A stretch of DNA of 64,000 nucleotides from Thermoanaerobaculum sp. (GTDB lineage Bacteria > Acidobacteriota > Thermoanaerobaculia > Multivoradales > UBA5704). A program made the translations under genes and the position numbers. Of the stretch, positions 1 to 7,390 are shown one piece after another. The stretch is from assembly GCA_021154885.1 (NCBI GenBank), contig JAJKHS010000095.1:1-64000 (forward strand), given 5' to 3'. The stretch's first letter is position 1, and every line of letters begins with the position of its first letter. Under the pieces are notes generated by a model. It ran no database searches. It saw nothing but the letters and a program-made list of their open reading frames with translations, and was not told the DNA's origin.

Positions 1-3000
1 ACGCTGACGCCGGGTAGCTCCTCGACGACGGTGACGGTGACGGTGACCTGCGTGGACGATCCGCCGGTGGCGGTGGCGGACGCGGCGACGGTGGTAGAGG
101 ATTCGGGCGCCAACGCGATCAACGTATTGGCGAACGACACGGACGTGGACGGCGGCCCGAAGAGCATCGCCTCGGTGACGCAGCCGGCCAACGGCGTAGT
201 GGTGATCACGGGCGGCGGCACGGGCCTGACCTACGCGCCGAACGCGAACTATTGCAACAGCGTCTCGGGTCCTGCGGACACCTTCACTTATACGCTGACG
301 CCGGGTAGCTCCTCGACGACGGTGACGGTGACGGTGACCTGTGTAGACGACCCGCCGGTGGCGGTCAATGACTCGGCCACGGTGACCGAGGACGATCCGG
401 CCACAGCCATCCCCGTGCTGGCGAATGATACAGACGTCGACGGCGGCCCGAAGAGCATCTCTGCGGTGACGCAGCCGGCGAACGGCGTGGTGGTGGTCAC
501 GGGGGGCGGCACGGGCCTGACCTACAAGCCGAACGCGAACTATTGCAACAACCCGCCGGGGACGTTCGACACGTTCACCTACACGCTGACGCCGGGCGGC
601 TCCATCGCGACAGTGTCGGTGTCGGTGATCTGCGTCAACGATCCCCCGGTGGCGGGCAGCGACACCTTCGATTACATCGGCAACACCGAGCTGCGGGTGG
701 ATCTCGGAGCGGGTTCGACGCCAGCCGTGCTCGCGACCACGGGGAGCACCTTCGGCGTGCTGAACAACGATAGTGACCCGGTGGAAGGCAACGCCATCAC
801 CGTCACCGGGATCGTTGGCTGCGCCGACATCACCGCGCCTTTCGGCGACTCGCCGACCTGCACCACAGCCAACGGCGGCACGGTCGTCATGGAATCCAAC
901 GGCCGGTTCAGCTACAAGCCGAAAGCGGGAGACACGGCGGCCACCGACAGCTTCCAATACACCATCCAGGACAACGGCACGCCGGCACCCGCCGGTGCCA
1001 CGGGGACGGTGACGCTCAGACGCTTCGAGCGGGTGTGGTACGTAAAGAACAACGCCGCGGCCGGCGGCCTCGGGCGGTCGCACGACCCGTTCGACACCCT
1101 GACGGAGGCGGAGACGGCATCGAGCCTCAACGACTACATCTTCGTCTACCTCGGAGACGGAACGTCCACCGGGCAGAGCGCCGGCATCCTTCTCAAGAGC
1201 GGACAGCATCTGATCGGCGAGCACGCAGGGCTGGCGGTGACGATTCCGGCCGCGGCGGTCACCTTCAACGGAACCCCGGCCCCGACGAATGTGAACCTCG
1301 TGACAGCCGTCCCCGGCAATCGGCCGTTGATCGATAAGTCGGGCGCCGGCAACAACGCCGTCTCGGCGACGGACGTGGTCCCCGTCGAAATCGTCGGTCT
1401 CAGCCTTTCCGGTGGCGCCAACGCGATTGACTTGACGACCGGGGTAGCGCTTCCGGCCTCCGCCGCTCTGTTGATCAAGGACAATATCGTCCGGAGCGCC
1501 GGCACCGAAGGGATGGATATCAACCTCAACGCCGGCACCAGCGGCACGTTGACGCTGGACGTACAGGGCAACAGTTGGACGACGACTGCGGCGAGCCACG
1601 TGGGCAACGCCTTCGACGCGCGGACAGCCGCAGCCGGGGCGGCGCTGCGGCTATCCTTCAGCAACAACACGAACATCACTTCGAGCGCCGCCGGCGTCTT
1701 CGTCGACTCCTCGGGCGGTGGCTCGATCACGATTACCGGCTTTGCGAACAACACGGTTCACCAGAACACGCTCGGAACTGGTATCTCGATCACCGGCGCC
1801 AAGTTCGATGCGGTGCCAAGCACTGTTGCCTACGACCAGGTCTCCGGCGGCACGACGGTGATCGGCGCCTCGGGCAACGGCGTGGGCGGGGCCGGCATGG
1901 TGCTGTCCGGCGTCTCCGGCGACCTCGCCTTCACCGACCTCGACGTCTTCGCCGATGGCGGCGCTGGCGTGCGGATCACCGGCACGGGCGCCGTCAACAC
2001 CGGGGCCGGCACCGGCACGCGGGTGACCGTGGGCACGGGGGTGGCCATCTTCGAGGCCATCGGCGGCCCGGCGGTGGACGTCACCAACGCCACGATCGAC
2101 CTGCAGCCGACGAGCATCAAGAGCACGAACAGCTCGACGACAGGTGTCTCGCTCGACACCGTCACAGGTACGTTCGCAGCCGGCAGCGGCAGCGCGATCA
2201 GCAACGCGACCGGTACGGCGTTCAACGTCAACGCCGGCTCGGCGACGATCAGCTACGACGGCACGATCAACAACTCGGCGGGCCGCTCGATCTCGGTCAC
2301 CAGCAAAGGCAGCGGCTCGACGACCTTCAACGGCGCGATCACTGACACCGGCACCGGCATCTTCCTCAACAACAACGGTGGCTCGACGATCAGCTTCACC
2401 AAAACGATCAGCCTGACCACCGGCGCCAACGACGCCTTCACGGCGACCGGCGGCGGTACGGTGATGGCGACCGATACCAGCAGCACGGTGGTGACGACGA
2501 CAGGCACCGCGGTGAACGTGGCGAACACGACGATCGGGGCGTCGGGGCTCAAGTTCGCCAGTGTGTCGGCGGGAACGGCCGCTTCTGGTCCGGCGAATGG
2601 CATCCTGCTGAACAACACCGGCTCCTCGGGCGGCTTGACCGTCTCGGGCGGGACGATCCAGAAAACCACCGCGAACGGGATTTCGCTGACGAGCACAGGG
2701 ATCGTCAGTCTTTCGTCCATGACCATCAAGAACAACACGCACCTGGGCATCAACGGAACGACTCTGGCCGGGTTCACGCTCGCCAATTCCTCGGTGCTCA
2801 ACAACGGTACGACCGCCAACGTAGACCACGGCATCAAGCTGCTAGACGTCAGCGGTACGGCGACGTTCACCAATGACACGGTGACCGGCTCGCATGTGAC
2901 CAACCTGTTCTTCGGGGGAACTGTCAGCTCCACCACTGTTACGAACTCGCTCACGGTCACCGGTGGTACCTACGGCAGCAGTGCCACCAACAGCGGAATC

Positions 3001-3897
3001 CAGGTCGGCATGACGCATACGTCCACCTTGAAAACGGCGACGTTCTCGGGCGTGACCTTCTCGGGCAATGCGTCTTCGGGCCTGCAAGTGCAATCCAACG
3101 ACAACTCAGTCGTCGGCGACGGCGTCGGCGCTCCGGCGACAGGTACAGTGACGGTCAGCGGCTGCACCTTCACCAACAACGCCGGAAACACGGCCATCGA
3201 CATCGACCAGGGCGGTGGTGGTGGTGCGGGGCAGATGTACGCGCGCATCATGAACAACCTGACCATCACCGGAAACGGCGGGCCGGCCATCAACGTCTTC
3301 ACGTCGTCGAGCGCGACCGGCGGCACGATGAAAGTCCGTATCGATGGCAACCAAATCGGCAACGGAGCCGTGAGCGGCTCGGGAACGACCCTCGGCCCCG
3401 GCATCCGTGTCTTCCTGCAAGGCAAGACGACCAACACCGTGACCATCGTCAACAACGTCGTCCGGCAGACCCCCGGCTCGCGTGCCATCGACATCGAGGC
3501 CCTCGGTCCGGTGACGACCGGTCAGCCGATTACGGTGACGGACCTCTTGATCACCGGCAATAGTCCCAGGACCGACGACCCATCGAGCACCTCGCTCGGC
3601 GCCATCTACGTTGCGGCGGACAATCAAGGCTCACCGGCGCAGATCAACGCGGAGATCCACGGGAACACGCTTCCTACCGGTGGCTGCGCCGACTACCCGA
3701 CGTTCGACGGCAATGCACCGTGGCTGTACTACAGAATCGCCGCGTCCGGGGCAGTGGCGAAGCTTTTCAACTTTGGCGGACATGCCAACGCAAATACCGA
3801 GATCTCCACCACCCAAGCCGCTGGTACGGCGGGGGCAGACATCACCAACTTCGGAGGTGTCCAGCTCACCGCCGTTGCCGTTAACTCGATCCCATAA
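1..3897 (+). CDS. Large surface protein, 5'-truncated: cadherin/VCBS-like repeats followed by a right-handed beta-helix region
   Basis: The reading frame is open from the first base, so the true start lies upstream and at least 1298 residues are seen. Residues of about 1-210 are tandem 97-residue Ig/cadherin-like repeats of the kind that open with DPPVAV and contain VLANDTDVDGGPKS and GTGLTY. A longer, divergent unit follows to about residue 340. The rest is Asn/Thr/Ser/Gly-rich with many NN ladders and ITGN-type turns (for example SNNTNITS, ITGNGGPAINV), which is typical of parallel beta-helix (pectate-lyase-like) folds. Such proteins are exported and act at the cell surface as adhesins or glycan-binding proteins. 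No C-terminal sorting signal or autotransporter barrel is visible; it ends at TAA 3895-3897. The function is inferred from fold type only. Confidence 0.8.
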   Translation, partial: TLTPGSSSTTVTVTVTCVDDPPVAVADAATVVEDSGANAINVLANDTDVDGGPKSIASVTQPANGVVVITGGGTGLTYAPNANYCNSVSGPADTFTYTLTPGSSSTTVTVTVTCVDDPPVAVNDSATVTEDDPATAIPVLANDTDVDGGPKSISAVTQPANGVVVVTGGGTGLTYKPNANYCNNPPGTFDTFTYTLTPGGSIATVSVSVICVNDPPVAGSDTFDYIGNTELRVDLGAGSTPAVLATTGSTFGVLNNDSDPVEGNAITVTGIVGCADITAPFGDSPTCTTANGGTVVMESNGRFSYKPKAGDTAATDSFQYTIQDNGTPAPAGATGTVTLRRFERVWYVKNNAAAGGLGRSHDPFDTLTEAETASSLNDYIFVYLGDGTSTGQSAGILLKSGQHLIGEHAGLAVTIPAAAVTFNGTPAPTNVNLVTAVPGNRPLIDKSGAGNNAVSATDVVPVEIVGLSLSGGANAIDLTTGVALPASAALLIKDNIVRSAGTEGMDINLNAGTSGTLTLDVQGNSWTTTAASHVGNAFDARTAAAGAALRLSFSNNTNITSSAAGVFVDSSGGGSITITGFANNTVHQNTLGTGISITGAKFDAVPSTVAYDQVSGGTTVIGASGNGVGGAGMVLSGVSGDLAFTDLDVFADGGAGVRITGTGAVNTGAGTGTRVTVGTGVAIFEAIGGPAVDVTNATIDLQPTSIKSTNSSTTGVSLDTVTGTFAAGSGSAISNATGTAFNVNAGSATISYDGTINNSAGRSISVTSKGSGSTTFNGAITDTGTGIFLNNNGGSTISFTKTISLTTGANDAFTATGGGTVMATDTSSTVVTTTGTAVNVANTTIGASGLKFASVSAGTAASGPANGILLNNTGSSGGLTVSGGTIQKTTANGISLTSTGIVSLSSMTIKNNTHLGINGTTLAGFTLANSSVLNNGTTANVDHGIKLLDVSGTATFTNDTVTGSHVTNLFFGGTVSSTTVTNSLTVTGGTYGSSATNSGIQVGMTHTSTLKTATFSGVTFSGNASSGLQVQSNDNSVVGDGVGAPATGTVTVSGCTFTNNAGNTAIDIDQGGGGGAGQMYARIMNNLTITGNGGPAINVFTSSSATGGTMKVRIDGNQIGNGAVSGSGTTLGPGIRVFLQGKTTNTVTIVNNVVRQTPGSRAIDIEALGPVTTGQPITVTDLLITGNSPRTDDPSSTSLGAIYVAADNQGSPAQINAEIHGNTLPTGGCADYPTFDGNAPWLYYRIAASGAVAKLFNFGGHANANTEISTTQAAGTAGADITNFGGVQLTAVAVNSIP
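55..636 (+). repeat. Tandem 291-bp repeats inside the surface-protein gene
   Basis: Two full units (55-345 and 346-636) plus the end of a third (1-54) repeat with an exact 291-bp (97-codon) period: the segment starting ACGCTGACGCCGGG recurs at 1, 292 and 583. Units 1 and 2 are close to identical over long stretches, including synonymous positions, whereas the next unit (637 onward) is diverged. More copies probably lie upstream of the window. Confidence 0.9.
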
Positions 3898-3910
3898 GTT
3901 CAAAGGGTAA

Positions 3911-3953
3911 CCGGGAGCGTCTACGGACGCTCCCGGCCCGAACATACGTTCGG
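3911..3953 (+). terminator. Double hairpin after the surface-protein gene
   Basis: An 11-bp perfect stem (CCGGGAGCGTC 3911-3921 with GACGCTCCCGG 3926-3936) closes on a TACG loop, a UNCG-type stable tetraloop. A second 6-bp hairpin (CCGAAC/GTTCGG, 3938-3953) follows. There is no clear T-run, so a terminator or RNA-stabilising role is inferred from its place between the TAA at 3897 and the next gene. Confidence 0.6.
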
Positions 3954-3973
3954 ATAATTAGAGGGAGGTCAAG

Positions 3974-4477
3974 ATGGCAGAACCATTTCTCAGCGAGATT
4001 CGGATCATGAGTTTCGGCTTTCCCCCCAAAGGCTGGGCGCTTTGTGATGGGCAGCTCTTGCCAATCAACCAGAACCAGGCGCTCTTCTCGCTCCTGGGTA
4101 CCACCTATGGTGGTGACGGCAGGGTCAACTTCGGACTGCCGAATCTGCAGGGAAGGGTGCCGATCCATATGGGTAGCGGCCACACATTGGGGGAACGGGG
4201 AGGAGAGCAGGCCCACACCCTCTCGATCTCAGAGCTGCCGACCCACACCCACACGGCCATTGCCGCGGCGGTCGATGGAACGCAGCCGACTCCGGCAGCA
4301 AACTATCTCGGCCAGTCGCTGAAACAGCCATATCATGCGGCCGACAACAATCTCGGCGCACTGGCCGCTGGATCTCTGGCCAACGTCGGCGGATCGCAGG
4401 CTCACCTGAACATGCAACCGTTCCTGGTGCTGAACTTCAGTATTGCGCTGCAGGGCATCTTTCCGAGCCAGACCTAA
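3974..4477 (+). CDS. Phage tail collar domain protein (MdpB-type), copy 1 of 3
   Basis: This 167-residue protein starts at the ATG preceded by GGGAGGT. The N-terminus (EIRIMSFGFPPKGWALCDGQ, then LLGTTYGGDG and LPNLQGRVPIH) is the classic Phage Tail Collar domain (PF07484) seen in microcystin-dependent protein MdpB and in phage or injection-system fibres. The C-terminus has the family ending GGSQAHLNMQPFLVLNF. It is the first of three tandem paralogues (14- and 9-bp gaps), followed by GNAT and DUF6916 genes. No other tail, baseplate or capsid genes are nearby, so a prophage is unlikely; a secreted or surface trimeric fibre-like role is inferred. Confidence 0.88.
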   Translation: MAEPFLSEIRIMSFGFPPKGWALCDGQLLPINQNQALFSLLGTTYGGDGRVNFGLPNLQGRVPIHMGSGHTLGERGGEQAHTLSISELPTHTHTAIAAAVDGTQPTPAANYLGQSLKQPYHAADNNLGALAAGSLANVGGSQAHLNMQPFLVLNFSIALQGIFPSQT

Positions 4478-4491
4478 AAGGGGACGAAGAC

Positions 4492-4995
4492 ATGGCACAG
4501 CCTTACGTTGGAGAAATCCGCATGTTCGCCGGCAACTTCGCTCCCGCGGGATGGATGTTCTGTGAAGGACAGTTGCTTCCTATTTCCGAGTACGAGACGT
4601 TGTTCAACCTCATCGGCACCACCTACGGGGGCGACGGTCAGAGCACGTTTGCACTCCCCGACCTGCGCGGCCGCGTGCCGATGCACTTTGGAAACGGATT
4701 CACACTGGCCGAGACGGGGGGCGTTGAAACCGTGACCCTGACCGTGAGCCAGATTCCGGCGCACTCCCACGCCTTCCTCGGAACCTCCTCGACCGGGCTG
4801 GACAACAGCCCGCTCAACGACGTTCTGGCGGAGTCCACGACTCTCACGCAGTTCACCAATTCTGCGCCGACCGTGGCGATGGCCCCTGGAACCTGCTCAT
4901 CGACCGGGGGAAGCCAGCCGCACAACAACTTCCAGCCGTATCTCTGTGTTGACTTCATTATCTCGCTGTTCGGGATCTTCCCGTCACAGACATAG
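4492..4995 (+). CDS. Phage tail collar domain protein, copy 2 of 3
   Basis: This 167-residue paralogue has the same architecture: EIRMFAGNFAPAGWMFCEGQ at the N-terminus, then LIGTTYGGDGQSTFALPDLRG, a variable Ser/Thr-rich middle and the ending GGSQPHNNFQPYLCVDF. The start is set by an AAAGGGG-type ribosome site 10 bases upstream. It keeps the GWxFCEGQ and TTYGGDG signatures of the collar domain. It lies 14 bp after copy 1 and 9 bp before copy 3, so the three are almost certainly one transcript. The variable middle probably forms the part exposed away from the collar fold. Confidence 0.88.
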   Translation: MAQPYVGEIRMFAGNFAPAGWMFCEGQLLPISEYETLFNLIGTTYGGDGQSTFALPDLRGRVPMHFGNGFTLAETGGVETVTLTVSQIPAHSHAFLGTSSTGLDNSPLNDVLAESTTLTQFTNSAPTVAMAPGTCSSTGGSQPHNNFQPYLCVDFIISLFGIFPSQT

Positions 4996-5004
4996 GAGAG
5001 AGCC

Positions 5005-5532
5005 ATGGATCCTTTCGTCGCCGAGATCCGCATCTTCCCGTTCAACTTCGCGCCCAAGGGATGGGCGTTCTGCGATGGCCAGATCCTGCCGCTCAGTCAG
5101 AACACGGCGCTGTTCTCCCTCCTCGGGACCACCTACGGGGGGGACGGCAAGTCGAACTTTGCATTGCCCAATATGCAGGGCAACGTGCCGATGCACCCTG
5201 GGCAGGGCCCGGGCCTCTCCCTGCACGACCTCGGTGAGACCGGTGGCTCTGAGACCGTTACCCTTCTCGAGTCGGAGATTCCCGCCCACTCGCACACGAT
5301 GATGTCTCTGCCGGCCCCGGCCAACCGCACCGCCCCAATCGGCAACTCGATCGCCCGCGTACAGGGGACGAGCGGCCCATACGTTCCGGCCAGCCCGACA
5401 CCGGCGCCCGCCAACATGAACGACAATGCCGTTACGCCCGCCGGCGGTGACCAGCCGCACAACGACATGCAGCCATACCTGACCCTCAACTTCTGTATCG
5501 CCCTCCAGGGCGTGTACCCTCCGCGAACCTGA
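5005..5532 (+). CDS. Phage tail collar domain protein, copy 3 of 3
   Basis: This 175-residue paralogue opens with EIRIFPFNFAPKGWAFCDGQ, then LLGTTYGGDGKSNFALPNMQG, and ends GGDQPHNDMQPYLTLNFCIALQG. The ATG is preceded by AGGAGAG. It is slightly longer than its neighbours because of a Pro/Thr/Ala-rich insertion at about 105-135. The three copies differ mostly in this middle region while N- and C-termini are conserved, as expected for proteins that share a trimerisation or attachment fold but present different tips. A strong hairpin follows and probably ends the collar transcript. Confidence 0.88.
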   Translation: MDPFVAEIRIFPFNFAPKGWAFCDGQILPLSQNTALFSLLGTTYGGDGKSNFALPNMQGNVPMHPGQGPGLSLHDLGETGGSETVTLLESEIPAHSHTMMSLPAPANRTAPIGNSIARVQGTSGPYVPASPTPAPANMNDNAVTPAGGDQPHNDMQPYLTLNFCIALQGVYPPRT

Positions 5533-5544
5533 TCTTCGAGCGCG

Positions 5545-5588
5545 GCTTCTCCCGGGCTTCTTCCGCCAGGCGGGGGTCCGGGAGAAGC
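5545..5588 (+). terminator. Hairpin terminator after the tail-collar operon
   Basis: GCTTCTCCCGG (5545-5555) pairs perfectly with CCGGGAGAAGC (5578-5588), and the loop contains an inner CCGCC/GGCGG hairpin. The sequence after it is GTCTGTTGG, only weakly T-rich. It separates the collar genes from the GNAT gene. Confidence 0.65.
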
Positions 5589-5632
5589 GTCTGTTGGTTG
5601 CATGTATTGAAATAAGATTAGAGTGAACGCTG

Positions 5633-6142
5633 ATGAGAGCGGCGGAGGTCACCTTCCGGCCCATCGCGCCGGACGACATGGAGCTCCTCCTTCGGGTCTA
5701 CCACAGCACCCGGGAGGAGGAGCTCGCCATGGTGATGGACTGGACGGCCGAGCAGAAGGACACCTTCGTCCAGCAGCAGTTCAACGCCCAGCACGCCTGG
5801 TATCAGGACCACTACGAGGGGGCGCAGTTCGACATCATCCTCGTGGACGGCGTTCCCGCGGGACGGCTCTACGTTCATCGCCGGCCGCGGGAGATCCGGC
5901 TGGTGGACATCACTCTGCTGCCTGAGTTTCGCAAAGGGGGGATCGGGACGTCGCTGCTGCGCGAGCTGCTGGCCGAGGGGGAGACGTCGGACAGGCCAGT
6001 CACCATTCACGTCGAGGTCTTCAACCCGGCGATGCGGCTCTATGAGCGGCTGGGATTCCGGCCCATCGAGGAGCGGGGGCCTTATCGCCTCATGGAGTGG
6101 CGCCCGTCCAGGCTGCGGGATCAGTTGAACACGGCCTCGTAG
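5633..6142 (+). CDS. GNAT-family N-acetyltransferase
   Basis: This 169-residue protein has the GNAT fold order: beta-1 VTFRPIAPDDMELLLRVY, a central strand with the acceptor region, then LVDITLLPEFRKGGIGTSLLRELL, which is motif A with the acetyl-CoA pyrophosphate-binding R/Q-x-x-G-x-G/A loop (RKGGIG). The C-terminal NPAMRLYERLGFRPIEERG is motif B. The substrate is unknown. GNAT genes often sit beside tail-collar/DUF6916 genes, which suggests modification of those proteins, but that is inference. Its last 22 bases overlap the convergent DUF6916 gene. Confidence 0.9.
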   Translation: MRAAEVTFRPIAPDDMELLLRVYHSTREEELAMVMDWTAEQKDTFVQQQFNAQHAWYQDHYEGAQFDIILVDGVPAGRLYVHRRPREIRLVDITLLPEFRKGGIGTSLLRELLAEGETSDRPVTIHVEVFNPAMRLYERLGFRPIEERGPYRLMEWRPSRLRDQLNTAS

Positions 6143-6417
6143 AGCATCCCTCCGGCTTTGGGGTCGGGGCCGATGGGAACGAGAAAGATGTCGAGCGTTC
6201 CCATCCCCTCGTGTTCCAGCGGATAGATGGCCTGCCGCAGGACGGGCTGCCCAGGTCCCCGGAAGAAGAGGGAGAACGGCTGGGCGCGTGGACCCGGGTG
6301 CGGCTCCAGGAGCTTGACCGCCTGGAGGACCGCCTCCACGCGAGCTTCGCCTCCAAGATGGATCCGAAACGTCGTTCCCACATGGGCCTCGAACGAGGCC
6401 GCGGTCAGATCCTGCAT
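6121..6417 (-). CDS. DUF6916 family protein
   Basis: This 98-residue protein begins with MQDLTAASFEAHVGTTFRI and ends with AIYPLEHEGMGTLDIFLVPI then YEAVFN, a pattern I recognise from the DUF6916 family of small proteins encoded next to tail-collar genes. The ATG at 6417 has a GGAGGG ribosome site. There is no signal peptide or membrane segment. The gene is convergent with and overlaps the GNAT gene by 22 bp. A structural or chaperone role for the collar proteins is possible, but the function is not established. Confidence 0.75.
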   Translation of the reverse strand: MQDLTAASFEAHVGTTFRIHLGGEARVEAVLQAVKLLEPHPGPRAQPFSLFFRGPGQPVLRQAIYPLEHEGMGTLDIFLVPIGPDPKAGGMLYEAVFN

Positions 6418-6514
6418 CGGGCCGCCCTCCTTGCAGTTGCGGCCGGTACTCTAGTGCAAGCCTCGTGGAAAAGCGACAGGGCACGGAACTTGCTCAAGAA
6501 GGCAGTCGCCGGCC

Positions 6515-7390
6515 ATGAGCGAGATCGCTGCAGTACCCACCCATTCGCCCCTCCTGATCGACGCCCATGTCCATTTCCACCATGGCTTTGGACGCGACGC
6601 CTTCCTCGACGCAGCCCTGGCGAATTTTGCCCGCGGTGCCGCCGAGATGGGAATCGAGGGCCCCTTCACCGGCTGCCTGATGCTCGCCGAGGCGGCGCAG
6701 GACCGGTGGTTCCTCCGCCTTTCCCGACAGGAGGAGGGCGCCCGGTTCGGCTCCTGGCAGCTCAAGCCCACGGGCGACGACGTCGTCCTGACGGCGCGCC
6801 GCGGGGCCGATGGCGCGACGCTGCTGATCGCCGCCGGCCGCCAGGTGCGCAGCCGGGAGGGGCTGGAGATACTGGCCCTGGCCACCCGCGAGGAGTTTCC
6901 CGACGGCCTGCCTTTTTCCGATGCGCTGACCCGTGTGCGCTGGAGCGGCGCCGTGACGGTGCTCCCCTGGGGCTTCGGCAAATGGTGGCTCTACCGCGGC
7001 GCCCTGGTGGAGGGCGCGATCCGCCGGACGGCGGGCCCCGGCCTCTTCCTGGGCGACCAGGCCGGCCGTCCCCAGTCCGCCGTCCGCCCCCGACTTTTCC
7101 GCGAGGCCGAGGCCCGGGGTATCCCCGTGCTTCCCGGCACCGATCCCCTGCCGCTCCCCGAGCACGCCACCCGGGCGGGTTCCTATGGCTTTGTGCTCGA
7201 ACGGGGAAGCGCCGAGGGCCTGAAAGAGGCGCTCGGCTCGCTGAGCTCGCAGCCGCGGACGTTCGGCCGCCGCGCGAGCCTCGCCGGTTTCTGCCGCGAT
7301 CAGCTCGCTCTCCGGCTCGGTCCTCGGCGGCCAGCGATCACGGTCCCCGGGCCGGAACAAGCTGCCGCGCCGTCGTCATGGACGCGGTGA
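6515..7390 (+). CDS. Amidohydrolase-superfamily-like protein
   Basis: This 291-residue protein carries an N-terminal LLIDAHVHFHHGF (the HxH metal-binding strand of amidohydrolase/TIM-barrel hydrolases) and a late LPGTDPLPLPEH, which resembles the terminal metal-binding Asp. Between them, conservation is low and the protein is shorter than typical enzymes of the superfamily. The substrate cannot be deduced. Its final 13 bases overlap the start of the next gene, so the two are translationally coupled. It may act on the same small molecule as the FAD enzyme and epimerase downstream. Confidence 0.65.
   Translation: MSEIAAVPTHSPLLIDAHVHFHHGFGRDAFLDAALANFARGAAEMGIEGPFTGCLMLAEAAQDRWFLRLSRQEEGARFGSWQLKPTGDDVVLTARRGADGATLLIAAGRQVRSREGLEILALATREEFPDGLPFSDALTRVRWSGAVTVLPWGFGKWWLYRGALVEGAIRRTAGPGLFLGDQAGRPQSAVRPRLFREAEARGIPVLPGTDPLPLPEHATRAGSYGFVLERGSAEGLKEALGSLSSQPRTFGRRASLAGFCRDQLALRLGPRRPAITVPGPEQAAAPSSWTR

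Noticed and set aside
3974-5532. Prophage remnant
   Set aside because: The only phage-like genes are collar-domain proteins, which are common in non-phage contexts; no integrase, capsid, tail tube or lysis genes and no att-like repeats are seen.
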